This document shows, piece by piece, positions 35,097 through 47,608 of a stretch of 64,000 nt of DNA (position 1 is its first letter; each line of letters opens with the position of its first letter). The notes under the pieces were generated by a model. The model was not told the DNA's origin. It worked only from the letters and a program-made list of their open reading frames with translations, and did no database searches. The position numbers and the translations under genes are program-made. Origin of the DNA: Coniella vitis (lineage: Eukaryota > Ascomycota > Sordariomycetes > Diaporthales > Schizoparmaceae); NCBI GenBank assembly GCA_011317545.1, contig WUJK01000012.1:1191001-1255000 (forward strand), in the 5' to 3' direction.

Positions 35097-38000
35097 GAAT
35101 CAAAATGCTGCACATGTGAGTGAGTGAGTGGTGATGGTCTGATATCCTCAAGCCTTCCCTGCCAACATTCTTCCCCAACATAAGCAAAGTGATAAGTTTC
35201 AGCCCCCAAAATCGATAGTCAGTCAGTCGTTGCCGGTGGTTGCTTGCTTAGGGTATCTAGGTAGGGTTTTATTTTTTTACTTATTTTCCTTTTTTAAAAA
35301 AAAAGAAATCACAAAGAATAAAAAACAAGGTCAGATCATTCTCTTACCCCCCTCCCTTCTAATTGCATGCGCCGTTTTTATATTCTCCGAATCCGTAGTC
35401 TGTGTGCATGCCATGTATGGTACTTATGTAAATATACGAGTAGTAAGGACCACTTAGTTATAATTGTAGTTGTAGCAGTAGATCAAGACCAGCTAGGTTA
35501 GTAATTGTATTATATACACATACAGCCTTAGATGTTACGTTTCTTGAATATGTAATATCCCCTCTTCCGAAATATCCCTCTATAATTACTAGCTTGCTAA
35601 AAAAAAATAACGGTGGCGGCGTAATCAACGAGCAAACAAAGAAAGAAAGCAAAAAAGCTGTAAACGGTACGAGGGTACAGAATAGCACCAAGTAAGCAAA
35701 GCAGTAATGCCAGACTATCAGTCATCATGGTCTAGAACCGCCTTTCATCTGACATGTACATAGAACAGTACATACAAAAGGTACAATGCTCCACGAGTTC
35801 ATTGAGGTGAACTGCGCTGAGCTGGGCCTGGGAACGCATATCAATTTTAACAAAGCTGGCCGACTTGCTTGGAAAGGGAAAAAAAGCTTAGAAGGTCAAA
35901 CCTTGGACAAGCATGCTCACGCCAAAGGGTGAATTTATGCGCATTTGGGAATGCTCATGTCGATACTGACATGATATTAACAATATTTACTATGCTATTC
36001 AGGCTATATGATCCTAGTTGTCTTATATAGCGAGGAGATGAACGTGATGACTTGGTGTTGCCCAGAATGTACATGTGAATAGTTGAGATGTATATAGGCA
36101 GGATTAGAAGCCTGATTGTGAGTTTTCCTTATATAAATGATTTGGCTCGGCTCTGGTCGTCCGAGTTTGTTGTTCGTGTTGAGAAACGATACTTTACACT
36201 CAGCAACAGTCCAATGGCCCCAGAGACGCGTGGCAGTGGATCCCCGGATATTGAACTCGATTGGTACCACATTTTGCAGAGTACTACTATATACTATGTA
36301 TGTGATCCGGATGGGTTTATGCCAAAAAAACAAAAAAAAAAAAATAGATAAAAAATCTTATAAGCCTATATACATAGTTCCATATAGTACTATGCACTAT
36401 GTATTGTCAAAAGACAGTGCTTATTACTTGATGATTGCAGCACAGTGGTCATACTCAATCCTCCGCATGATCATCTCACCCCCAAACTCCCTTGCTTTCT
36501 ATAGCAGCTGTCAAAGAGCCAAGACACGGGTGCAAGAGATGACGACATGATGCTATTTCTCTTGATCGCCCAATGCTGACCAGGGTGGCGGGCCAGTTGG
36601 GTGCTGCTCAAGATACATGGTCTCACGGAAGGGCCGCATGGACAAGTCACAGATCTGACCTTTAGAAATAGGACGAAGGAGTGATGATTACGCACTGAGC
36701 GCATGTATTTTAGAGCCAAAATATTTTATTCTACTGGAATAGAAGCATAATTGCTAAAGGGGGAGCCTGGCGGTTGGTCTTTTGATTTTATTTTTTTTGC
36801 TTAGATCTTCTACCGGTCCCGAAACCCACACCTCATCGCTGTCGGACCGACTGAATAAATATATCCTGGATGGATGGCTGACGTTGCAATAGCAATAAAT
36901 TCAGGAACAATATTGAAGTATTGGGGGGGGGGGGCCGCGCGGAGAATAATCAATTTCACGGGCGTACAGAACCCGAGAAAATGAAGCCCCCAAAAAGAAG
37001 AGACAATACATACTTAGGTAGTACGTGGATTTCAAGCAAGGTCTAGAAGCAATGATCGACAGCGGAAACGGCAAGGGGAACCCCGGGGCCAAAGCACGCG
37101 CTTGTGCCCCGTACCACGTTTTTGCCTACCCGATCGTCGTATGGGTGGCGGTACGTACTCTATATAGTACGCGCTTTCAATCGCATGTACTATATATGAA
37201 TCCATTACTGTTCAATCTATTGCACATGCAGGAATTACAAGATAAAGTATGAACATTTTGTGACTGTGTCTTGTATATACACAGTATTGCAAGTAACATT
37301 GAGTGACGAAAGACCTTTCGAAGCATCGGCAATATCGAGAGGAAATACATAATACTATGTACTCCATCCAGGTGGTACCGTGGCGCACCATCGCACCTGC
37401 TGGCCTCCTTCCTTGCCCGATATCCACGCTAGTTGTGTCCAGTTACGGAAGGGGTGTGCTGCACCCCTGACGCTATGATGACCACCAACTGGGGCTGTCC
37501 CAGTCACATCCCGCCCTTCTGGGTGTCGGCGTTCTAGCACTGCATATATTGATTTGGATAGTTCTGGTCTTGCCTCCTACTATTGCCTTCGTTTTTCGTC
37601 AGCAATTGCGATCATGAGTGAAAAGGCCACCTCTGATTTCCACCAGCATTTCTTGTCAAAAGAACAGTGCAACGCCAGGTGTCAATCAGTGTGCTGGAGA
37701 TTCGTGGTGGTCGGAAATATGAACCTATGCAGTCTCGGACGCCACATAGACGTTCTTTCCCAGATTGTACTACGAAAGGTAGCGGCTGCTTCAAGTACGA
37801 GATAGCTTAGCCAGGTACCATGGCGCTACATAGCCTGATAGCATAGTACAGACAGACAGCAATAAGATTCGCTGCGTACCATCTGACAACGAAGCACCTT
37901 GAAAACGTCCCCCAAATTCATCCCAATGCGGAACGCGCCTTCCCCAAAAGGCCGGCCTTGGCTCGTTTAATGCTGACAGGCAATGGCAGTGGCAGCCCAG

Positions 38001-38594
38001 CTTGCTGACACCCCCGCCGGTTTTCCTGGTCTTGGTGCTCCTCCTTATCATCTACCATGTACCTCCTCGGTTTTCTTCTTCCAGCTCTTCACCATACATA
38101 GTATATCCAGCGCAGCCCTGGCGAACAGCTGTGTAAGGCAGCACACGCTCACAAGCAACGTCCATGCCGCGTCGGCTTGGGAAAAAGTCAGCCAGCGTCC
38201 TGCAGCAGTGACCAGGCCAGGCCAGCCCTTCTCAGCCTCTTCCATCTTTGATACACTGTCGCTCCTTTTTCTGCGTCACCGCTACGTTCCTGGTTATCGA
38301 GCTTACGCTTCTATAAAAGACAGAGCGAGGCGCTACGCTGCGCTGGACTGGACTGCGCTGCGCTGCAAGTCGTGTTTCTCGCTAGAGGGATCTGCATCCA
38401 AACCGACGCCGGACCTTGTCCGAACCCGATGATCGCGTGAATGCACTCGTCTCAATAACCACCAACCTGACACCATTACTCCCCTTTTTTGGCGACTGTG
38501 TTTGGCTGCGGATGTACAAGGCACTGAATGTGCTAACGACTGCGCACTGTACAAGTTCCGGCATGTTCTGTGTTGTTGCTGCACCAGCACGAGA

Positions 38595-39943
38595 ATGCCT
38601 CCCTTCAGTTCTTTCAGCGCTTGGCCAAGCGCGAGCTCTTCAACAACTATCGCAGCATCTCACCGAGGGCCACGGACGCAATGGACTCGGATCGTATCGG
38701 CCGTCGCCGTGGCCTTTGTGTCCGTGGCTGCGGCAGGGCTCGTCGACGAATTGCCAGGCCCCACAGCCATTGCAGATCTTCCCGTCGCTCCTCTCGATGG
38801 GGTTCCACAACCGACGCTCATGCCAGACGCTGCACCCATCGCAGCCAACGACAACGAATTCGAAACGCTGTGGATTGATACCCGCATCAGAGTCAAGGAG
38901 GCCGGTTTGTGGACGGCACTGCACCCACCCGAGCATGAATTGCGGAAGCGCAAGACCACCACAACGGCCGATGACGAAACAACGACTTTTTCTATTTCGG
39001 TCAAAACCGAAACATCTACACCAACCGCACATCCAAAAACGAGCGACGCCGACGCGAGCTCCCAGTCTTTCACCAGCACAGCAACGACATCCAGCACCTC
39101 GACCGCCGCCGCCGCCACCGAGTCCAGCTCATTACCCACTTTCTTTGATGGCGCTCTCTCAGATACCAATGTCTCAGCAACATGTCCTGGCTTCATTGAC
39201 AACATGATTGCTGCTCCAGAATTTCAAGCCTGTTATCCAATCTCTTTGCTCCTACAGGTAAGCGCGATCAACAATATCGTGACCACCGACCCTGTTGTAT
39301 GACTGTTGTTGCTAACGCAGGCACCAATCGCACGCAGGGCTCCACTTCGTTTTTTGATGCCCAAAAGTCGCTCGTCACTCTTTCGACAGTGCTGGATCAT
39401 GCATGTGCCGCCAACGCAACCGCGTGTACCACATACCTGGCAGACGTGGCTGCCAACCTGACAAAATCCGAGAACTGCGGAAAAGACTACGCTGCTGGCG
39501 ATGAGACGGCGACAGACGCCTACCTGGGCCTCATCAGCTACCCAATTGTGTACAGTGCAACTTGTCTCAAAGACGATGAGACATCGGCATACTGTTTTGC
39601 CGAGACTGTCACAAATACGACCGATTCGACACAGACCTACTTTTATTTTTTGCCACTCAACTCAACGCTCCCTGGCGGCACCAACCCCATCTGTGCAAGC
39701 TGTCTACAGGATACAATGGACATTTATCATGTAGCAACAGCAAACAGGAATCAACCCATTGCCGATACTTACCTGGCTGCCGCAATTGATGTCGACGAGA
39801 TTTGCGGCCCGAATTTTGCCAACTCAACTTTGGCTACGGCCATAACCGTCAGTGCAGGTGGCTTTTCAACTTTCAGCCAAGGACCGCCATCATGGTTCTT
39901 ATTCACGGTCCTCACGATTACGGCAGTACAATGGCTTGGTTGA
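38595..39943 (+). CDS. DUF7729-like secreted or GPI-anchored surface protein
   Basis: Exons 38595-39257 and 39338-39943 join in phase at LLLQ/GSTSFFDAQKSL, giving 422 aa. The start at 38595 gives a Ser-rich head followed by a hydrophobic segment at about residues 33-48 (RIVSAVAVAFVSVAAAGLV), a signal anchor or late signal peptide. Residues about 105-195 are Thr/Ser-rich and probably O-glycosylated. The conserved domain (about 200-390) begins CPGFIDNMIAAPEFQACYP and has evenly spaced cysteines (ACAANATACTTYL, CGKDY, CLKDDETSAYC, CASCLQDTM) that probably form disulphides. N-glycosylation sites (NVS, NLT, NTT, NST) are frequent. The C-terminus is a short hydrophobic tail (FLFTVLTITAVQWLG) after a small-residue stretch, as in GPI-anchor signals. 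I recall this cysteine pattern from the DUF7729 family; function is unknown. An alternative in-frame AG upstream of the chosen acceptor breaks phase. Confidence 0.85.
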
Positions 39944-41068
39944 AAGATTTGATTCGAAGCATTGGCGTTCTTTTATACGAAAAAGACGACCTTCAGCGAA
40001 ATTATGATGCTTATGGAGGTTTTTTTTGGGGGGGGGGGGCACACAGTGATGAACGCCATCCTATATTATAAACATTTTCAACTTGGGACGGCAAGACTCA
40101 TATTTAACTGATACCCTTTTCATAATAGGGCTGGCGATTCGCATTGCTCGGCCCTGAAGAATGAGACGTGCCTATACTTTATGGCGTTACGACTTTTTAC
40201 AACCTTTCACATACCCTCAGGGGGCTTTCTCCTGAACCCGCATGCGGAAGCGCCCAATCGTCTGGCGTTGGCTTGGACATTATTGAGATATATAAGGCGA
40301 CTAGACTGGATCTATGTTCGAGAAGCTGATACTAGCCACTGTGGTGAATCATGTTTTGCCTCCTTTTATCAGCCGCGATATGATCCGCCCTGTACACACT
40401 TATTAACTGCACCACTAGCCTCTTTTGCGTCAACAAGAGACATTGTTGGGGATGGCGTTTCGGGGCAGAATACGGCAAAAGAGGATGTTATGCCGATCGC
40501 TATCTTCAGGTTCATGACCAATGATTCAACAGTGGTTGGGGAAATGTAAATTGGCTATTCCTTTTGGTCATATTGACCCATGTTTGATATTTGTTATTAG
40601 AAGGTATTTTTTTTATTTAAAAAAAAGACTATACACTACGTGCTCACGCTTTGCGTAACTCTCTCATCACTGTATTACACAACAATATGGTATTGGGAAG
40701 GGCATTGACTAGCAAATTCCCTTGATCAAGCTCGGGAAAGCAGAAGTATACAGAAAAGGGTTATATAGTGGATATGAGCTGGTATGATTCTCCATGGATG
40801 TTTCTAGTACTGATGCGGCAAGATCGAAGAATCTGTTAATATCTTGCAATTCTCCTCTTGTCAAGCTTTTTGTGATGCGAAGTCCATTACCAAACCTGTC
40901 CGAGCAGTCAAAATCAAAAGCATATTTGCTATGGGCCAAGTCCCCAGTATATCCATATCCATAGCCATGCACAGTCACGCCTCGATGGTAAGCCCATGCC
41001 ATGAGGAGATAGCATGAATCGCCCGTGAAATGAAAGGAAAAATGCTCGCAGCTAACCCATCAGTAAAG
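39944..41068. other. Convergent 3' intergenic region
   Basis: About 1.1 kb between the converging DUF7729 and Utp16-family genes. Contains a T-run joined directly to a G-run (about 40019-40039). Frames of up to 122 codons show no recognisable features. No gene seen. Confidence 0.6.
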
Positions 41069-42217
41069 TCACCGCTTGACCACAAACCCCTTCTTGACAC
41101 CCATCTTGTTGGCGACGCCCGCCTTCCTCCCACGGTGCAAGAGCATATCTCTCGCGTTGCGGCTGTACTTGCCGCCCCGAGGCGCCAACTTGGTGTCTCC
41201 TTGCTTCTTCATGACGCGGTATACCGTGTCGCCCACGCGCTGATCGACGGGATGTCTTGTTTCGGCCTTTGCCGTTTGGCGCTCGGCAGTGTTGAAGGTG
41301 ATGTTCTTCGGACGTGAGCTTCGACCGCCATTCTCTCGGTCGCTGTCCCCATCATCGTCAGAACCAGATTCTGAGTCCGAAGAGGCGAGGAATTCATCGG
41401 GAAGGACGGAGGGCAAGGCGCGCTTGTCAATGCGGCGACGCGAAGAAGACGTCGTGGTGGTGGCAGGGGTAGGAAGAGCCGCACTTGCTGCGGCTGCCTT
41501 GCGCTCCTCGGCCTGCTTCTTGAAGCGCGCGTCGCGCTCCTGTCTCTTGCGGCGCAGCTCTTCTTGTTGGCGTTCTGCGGCGCGTGCGGCAGCTTGGGCG
41601 CTTTGGGCGGCTTGGGCGGCGGAGGTGGATGTCGAGACTGCTTCGGGGGCCTCGTCGTCGCTGTCTGCATCCTCGTCGTCTTCATCAAGTTCTCCATCGG
41701 CGCCCGTGGCTAACTGCGCATCGAGAGGGTTCCGCGCAGGTCCTTCTTGTGGGGTGAAGAATTCGCTGGGGCCGTCATCATCGTCGAATCGAATGTGTCT
41801 ACCGCCGGTGGAGGATTTGGTGTCGGGTGTTGTTGTTGTGGTGGTGGTGGTGGTGGTGGTGGTGGGGAGAGGGATCTCGACTGCGATATCGCTGCGCTTC
41901 ACAGATGACTTTTTGCCTGTGGAAGAGGTAAAGGTTGCTTCTTCCGTGTGGACTGCGACCTTGGGCTTTTTGCTGCTGCTGCTGCTGCCGCCCCTATTTG
42001 TTGGTGTTGCTGTCACAGCGCCGGCATGTTCACCGTTGTCGTTCTCGTCTGTTTGTATCGCTTTGCGCTTGGACACGAGGCGAGCAGGAGTTGTTTCTGG
42101 TGCTGTGGTTGAAACAAGAGCGTCATTGGGGTCTTTTGGAGTGGAGGACGCCGGGCTGGCTTTTGTTTTGTTGGTTGCTCGTGGCGTGGAGGCCGTGGAT
42201 CGTGGGGCCCTGGCCAT
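41069..42217 (-). CDS. U3 snoRNA-associated protein, Utp16/Bud21 family
   Basis: Component of the small-subunit processome that acts in early 18S rRNA processing in the nucleolus. Single exon, 382 aa, starting at the ATG at 42217 (MARAPRSTASTPRATNK). The first 200 residues are disordered, with a poly-Thr run of about twelve (from a GTG/GGT microsatellite near 41837-41870) and acidic stretches (ELDEDDEDADSDDE). A charged Glu/Arg/Lys/Gln helix follows at about 210-245 (ERQQEELRRKRQERDARFK). The family core is C-terminal, about 310-382: NITFNTAE, VGDTVYRV, LAPRGGKYSRNARDMLLHR and GRKAGVANKMGVKKGFVVKR. Its basic end suits RNA binding. Assignment rests on this C-terminal block, which matches the U3_snoRNA_assoc family as I know it. 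Confidence 0.88.
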   Translation of the reverse strand: MARAPRSTASTPRATNKTKASPASSTPKDPNDALVSTTAPETTPARLVSKRKAIQTDENDNGEHAGAVTATPTNRGGSSSSSKKPKVAVHTEEATFTSSTGKKSSVKRSDIAVEIPLPTTTTTTTTTTTTPDTKSSTGGRHIRFDDDDGPSEFFTPQEGPARNPLDAQLATGADGELDEDDEDADSDDEAPEAVSTSTSAAQAAQSAQAAARAAERQQEELRRKRQERDARFKKQAEERKAAAASAALPTPATTTTSSSRRRIDKRALPSVLPDEFLASSDSESGSDDDGDSDRENGGRSSRPKNITFNTAERQTAKAETRHPVDQRVGDTVYRVMKKQGDTKLAPRGGKYSRNARDMLLHRGRKAGVANKMGVKKGFVVKR

Positions 42218-43424
42218 GATTGCTGCAGGAGAAGAGCTAGCGTGGTGCTGGTGAAATCAATTGGGATGATGCTGTATGTGTGTAGGACGTGCAAGAGCTG
42301 TATGGGTTGCTTGTGTTCACAAGCACAGAATATGTCTGTGTCTTTCTTTGGTGGTGCGAGATAAGTAATGGAGTGCAGGTCGTGAGCAAGGCTGCCTGGG
42401 TTTGCAGTGTCATGGGCCGTTCTGAACTTTTTGTTATCGATAAGGGCCAGAAGTAAAAACTATGGTACTATGTACTATGTACTCTATGTACTATAGTATA
42501 TAGTAGTGTTAGTATATAGGTACCTAGGTACCGACTAGTGCACAGGTACAGGGACACCTTGCTTGATGACTAAGGTTTCTTCGCTTTCAGTTTTCGTAAA
42601 TGCAAGAGCATATTGATTAGCGCACAAAACCATGTTGCGTAATTCAAGATTACAAAATAAAATCTTGTTTGATGGTAGCGGATTCATTCTGATGAAGAGT
42701 TCATGTTCATTTTACATTGCCAAATGCAGGGTTTCTTGCGGACCCTGACTCGAATATAAACCCTGTGATGATCATGTAAGCATGCCAAAACTGCTTGTAG
42801 AGTAGACAGCCGCGTGGCACTTTTACTACATGAACGCAGATGTACACTTTTATTGTCGGCCCGGTCTTGTCTGTCGATTGACCCTACGACACACAGCTTG
42901 ATTACATTGACCACGCCAATATTCTCAGCAGCGGGTTTGCTGGTACCCCAGGACGGCGAACACTTTCAGAACAGAAAGCATGCCACGTCTCTGGATCATC
43001 ATGCCCAAGCGGCCGTATACCTTCCTTGGGACCTTCGTACGGTCGTTGGCTGGCTGAGCCTGTTGGGTGTTTTTTCTCCACAAAGGCGGCAAAGCGCGGC
43101 CCCCCCTGCCAAGCGATCAGAAATCCCTACACAGTTTCGAATTGGGAAATACTTGCGAGCCGCGGCAGGCTCACAAGCCGGTCTATGATGAGTTGTTTGG
43201 CATGTGAAGGGTTGTACGTGTCGAAGCCTTGGAAATCCTTGGGCTCGCGGTAGTGGAATGGGAAAGAAGAGTAGGATAATTCTACTATATAGTCAGCCCC
43301 GTACATAGTACATAGCAGACCCATGCTGAGGGGTCTTCAGCTTCCTCCTAATGCCGGTTTGATCGCGAAAGCGAATCTACAGGGCCTCGGCTAGTGGGTC
43401 TGTGGAGACCTTGGATAGCGAGAG

Positions 43425-43443
43425 TACTACATACTATGTAGTA
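43425..43443. repeat. Perfect 9 bp inverted repeat with 1 nt centre
   Basis: TACTACATA, C, TATGTAGTA: the arms are exact reverse complements and include the recurring TACTATGTA core. Confidence 0.9.
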
Positions 43444-46400
43444 TTATGTATGCACCAAGTACACAGTACATAGTAGTAGTGACGCTCTTCATCATGGACA
43501 ATCCCCAAGCCATGGTACATAATACACTGTACCCGTTGAGCGTCGCCTGCCAGTGGAGTAGAAGCTGGGTAGCACCAAACGGGTAGGTACCGAGACCCTG
43601 CTTCAAGGAAAGGTACCGAGTTCTGGGAACAACATGGAGGGTGAGGCTCGTGGCTGGCTCACCGCCACCTGCTGTCCGGCAGCCCGGATATCTGACCACC
43701 ACTTGACACTATTGTAGGGTCTTGCGAAGTGTAAGTTATGTGGACACAGAAGCTGTAGCGGCAGGTTGCAAGTGTATGCTTCTGCTACCGTCGAGGAACC
43801 TTGTAACCAGCGAGAGCGAACTTGATATCTGCAGAGCTACAGTGACTGACGCGACAGAGGCAGAACCACTGGAGTAGGTCATTCGTCGTGTGGCGGGGCT
43901 GAAGCAACAGGCGGTGGAGTGCTTGGCGGCATGCTAGCCGTACTTATTGGCTCAATGGGGTGCAGGAAAGGCGTCATGTACGCCGGAATCCAGCCATATT
44001 GACCAGAGTAGCAGAGTTGTGAATTCTGTTCGTACGAGGATTGCGCGGCCGTTCACAGACAAGTCGAGATATGAGCGCGGGGACAGGAGGATTGCGTGCT
44101 CAGGCTCAAGGATACTCTCTGAGCCATCGGTTTCCCGCCTGTCCAGCCGTGGAGGCTAAGTACGAGTAGTTGACTTTGATGTGAGGCTGCACCGTGACGC
44201 GCGGTGTGGCAAAGATCAGAATGAAGCTTTCTCAACAAAGCTGGGCTTGCGGTGCAATTAAGCAGCTGGTCCGAGCTTTCTAAGCGGCTCCACTTGCCGT
44301 CCCGCAGATCTTGGCCGCCTTCCCCTGTTGTCTGCTGTCTACTATCTGTGTCCGGCCGCCGGGTCGGGTTTGACAGTCAGCCAACTGGCCAGGCAGTGCT
44401 GAGTCATACTAGGTGTGCCAACCAACTGTTCACACAGCACTGCTCGCCTATCTCGATTCGGGGCCCCCCCAGCAGGCTCAACAGGGCTACGATCGTCAAC
44501 GCCTCCTGGACGTGCAAGTCTTCGGTTGGTTATCCTGGCAGCTGGATCCTCTGCCCTGCTCGCCAAAGCAGCACTGTCCTTGATTTGTACTACCTTGCGA
44601 GCCAGCGTCAAGACTCCATGCCTTGCTCTCCCTGCTGCAACCTACAAGCTTCTCCATAGGCTGATGGACATGTCCCGCGGCTGCCCGAGGACACCAACGA
44701 TGCTTGCATACCAGGCAAGCAGCCCGGATTCTCTAGCCTGACTCGACAATCTGATGGATGATCTCGATCGACCTTGCAGATTCGGACGCATGGACGAAAG
44801 ACCCAGATTCCGGGGAACACACCCACACCGAGATCCAGGGTCCGCCCACCAGCCTAGGGAGACCACACCACACCACACCGGCTGGGCTGGACACTACGAT
44901 GTTGCTTGACCAGGAATGGGCATGAAGCCGAGGGGTCACCTGCGCCTCGACCTCTCGCTCCTCGAATGTTTGTCAGACCAGCAGATGGCGCAAGGTTTGG
45001 AGGGTTAGCCCCGAGCTGGCACCCTGGTCTGGGTTGACAGTACGTGGCATCATGTTGAAGTATTTGGTGGCTCAACCGAACAATGACACTAGTCCTTCTT
45101 GCGCTGAGTGTGCAGAGAGTGAGAGTGGTTCCCACTGCTGTGGAGCGAAATGCTGGCCAAAGGCCCTGATCCAGGACGATATTATGCTGACGAGGTATCT
45201 CAGATCGCTAAGGTTCCATCCACAATAGAACACCCGTTGGATCTCGGCGTCTTTCAGCGTGTGCCCGGATGCTTCAAAAGCCGAAGGACAACGAGCTGTG
45301 GCGCTCCACCTGCTCGATCCTACGATGTACTTGGCCTCTGCGACGCTCATCTGCACACCTCTTCCACTATCACGGCTCATTCAATCGGCTGCACAGCCAT
45401 GTGCGCATGAAGTCTCTTATCATGCAGCCTCCTGCGGCCCAGGGCGCTCTCGGCCTTTGAACGTAGCCCCAGCGGCTGTTCTTCAAGCTTGTGGTTGCTG
45501 CATGTAGCAAAATTAGGACGAGCACTGGGTCCATCTTGGTAGGACTGGGTGCCTGTTGCCTCCGACGAAGCTCTGACCTCCGCCTGATATCACTGTGTTG
45601 TGGCAAATTGGATTCTGCGTTGGGCTGCGAGGCAGGTCTTGGTTGTGCCTGCCGTGTATCCGCAAAGCTGAGGCGGACGCGAGCCCGGCCTCGACGATCG
45701 ACTTTGTATGCCTTCCTTCGACTTGTTCTGCGAACCGTTCTTGCAGAGTGCGCTAGGTCGGTACTCCTACATGTAACGATAGCAGCTTTCACTGTGCGGA
45801 GAATTTGTGAAAGTTCAATGACCGTACTCACAGGACACATAAGAATAACAAAAGCAATCCGCGTCATGAAATCATGGCATTCACGCGAGTATACGTCGGC
45901 GTTGCGGTCCGTATGGCTTGCACTTCTTGTTTGGCTTCACAATGCGGCCTACGATCTTCCAGCTCGCCAGCAGCACACCGCGATATAACGGCAGCTTTCT
46001 GTGTAATGAATGGTTGTGCTGGGCACTTTGGCGTGTGGGCAACGCTGCGGAGCCCAAAAGCAGGATCCGGCACAATGGTGCGAGATATTACAGTACGTGT
46101 CCATGTTGCAAGGCCTGGAAATCCGACATGGACGCTCCAGGTGCTGGAGGAATACGACACCTAAGAAACTGCTTTTGCGCAGCGCGATACCACGGCCCCC
46201 TGACTGTCTGACTGTCTAGACCCCCACATTGCGCGGCTCGTGGTGAAAGCCGCAACAAGACCACATTCCCTCTTGGTGCAGGATTCAAAAACTAGCGTGT
46301 GAAACCTGACAGAGACCATTTGCAACCCGCTGCACGACATTCCTGCCAGCTGTACTGCGAAGGCACATACGGAATAGACATTTGAGGCGCCATGTTCACC

Positions 46401-47105
46401 AATGGATCGAAAATTCCGTGGGAGAAAAAAGAAAAAAGAAAATTGCCTGTTGCCTGTTGCCTGTTGCAATGCAATGCTCCGCATATGCTCAGGTCAGCGA
46501 ATATACTGCGGCGTCAGCCAGTGCAGCCCCGGCCGAGATAATCAAGACCCAGTGGCAAAGTCTCCAAATCGTGAGCCCGAGCCGGGAGAGGGGAACGGCT
46601 CTTCTTCTTCTGACGCAGGCTCCACGCCGTGCTGCCCACTTCATTGATGGAATTCCTGCACTCGCAGCAGCAGGACCCTTTTCCGGAATGGCGCGGCGTC
46701 CACAGCACCCCTGCACGGCCAAAGCAACCTGCGCGACGCCCTATGAATACAGACATGGCAGTACTACTACGTGTCGTAGTACATAATATACCATGTATGT
46801 ACCGGCACCCAGCGGTGGCACCCCGCCTGCCCGCGCAGGCATGGCATGGGTACCTGCTGGGCACCTATCAGAGCAATACCGACCAGCAGAATCAACGCTG
46901 CCTGTTCCGGCGCGTTTCCTTCTTGCCCTGCGCTGCCCATTTTGTGCCACAGCTTCAGCATTTGGCGTGTGCAGCGATGGCCAGTCTCTCGTCCCACTTG
47001 GATGCGTCTAACCGGACGGGGCACTACATGATACCGCTTGAGCACAGGCGGCTGTACTTGTGTACACACACCCACTAGAGTGCCATCGTCTCAGGGCCTT
47101 TGCTC

Positions 47106-47128
47106 TTTTTTTTTTTTTTTTTTTTTTT
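47106..47128. repeat. 23-nt poly-T run
   Basis: Uninterrupted T homopolymer in the velC upstream region; the length may be assembly dependent. Confidence 0.9.
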
Positions 47129-47533
47129 CCGGGCCAGTCACTCGCTACGGCTACCTGCAGGCTTCACCTGATCCACATCCCTGCCCGTGCTGCTTCACTC
47201 CCGACTTTGCTTCTCCTGGGGGAACCGGTGTTTGTTGCCCAAGCTTGTCAACTTGTATATGCTGATCGACGCCCGCAAGACACACTTGACTGCGCAAAGC
47301 GGCAGATGGGCGTTGCACCCCCGAAGGACAATTGGTTGCCAATGCTAACCTGTCACAGTACATGGGCGCTGGGTCCCAGGCGTCCTATGTACTCGTCTCA
47401 CTCTCTCGCGTTCTGTCCCCCATTCTCCTTGTGCAACACTCACCACCTCCCTTCCTCAGATCTTTTGAACCCTCGGTTAGAGTTGCTAAATCTGCAGGCC
47501 GGCGCTTTCTTCAGAGACGCATACTCCCGTCTT

Positions 47534-47540
47534 TTATAAA
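47534..47540 (+). promoter_or_regulatory. Possible TATA box of the velC gene
   Basis: The sequence ttataaa lies 69 bp before the ATG at 47609. Spacing fits a TATA box with a short leader. Inferred from sequence only. Confidence 0.45.
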
Positions 47541-47564
47541 TCCCCATGACCATTCTCGCTAATT

Positions 47565-47595
47565 GACACACACGCACACGCACACGCACACGCAT
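47565..47595 (+). repeat. (CACACG)n array in the velC leader
   Basis: About four to five units of cacacg or gcacac directly upstream of the start codon, probably within the 5' UTR. Confidence 0.85.
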
Positions 47596-47608
47596 TTTTC
47601 ACAGCGGC

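Larger units (their letters stand above)
34237..38594. other. Long intergenic region between ABC transporter and DUF7729 gene
   Basis: About 4.4 kb without a supported gene. It starts with the A/T-rich 3' region of the ABC gene, then a (CAA)n tract, a (CTA)n tract, several poly-T and poly-A runs, a 12-G run at 36923-36934, and TACATAGTA/TACTATGTA at 36292, 37353 and 38095. The last ~600 bp have long but frame-shadow-like open frames belonging to the leader of the next gene. Confidence 0.6.
42218..47608. other. Long divergent intergenic region upstream of velC
   Basis: About 5.4 kb. Near the left end is a cluster of TACTATGTA copies (42466, 42473), a 14 bp palindrome GGTACCTAGGTACC (42519-42532) and more TACATAGTA/TACTATGTA copies at 43302, 43432 and 43467. 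From 43.8 to 46.8 kb frames up to 165 codons overlap on both strands with no family motif. A 23-T run is at 47106-47128. Right before velC is a CACACG hexamer array. Very long upstream regions are usual for developmental regulators; uORFs or non-coding RNAs are possible but unproven. Confidence 0.6.

Noticed and set aside
38416..39207. 263-codon plus-strand frame overlapping the DUF7729 gene in another frame
   Set aside because: Pro/His/Ser-rich shadow; the other frame has the conserved cysteine domain and splices correctly.
41289..42254. 321-codon plus-strand frame opposite the Utp16-family gene
   Set aside because: Ser/Val/Ala low-complexity shadow of the opposite strand; no motif.
44252..46200. 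Cluster of overlapping frames of 90-165 codons on both strands
   Set aside because: None has family motifs or a consistent intron model; typical of moderately GC-rich non-coding DNA.
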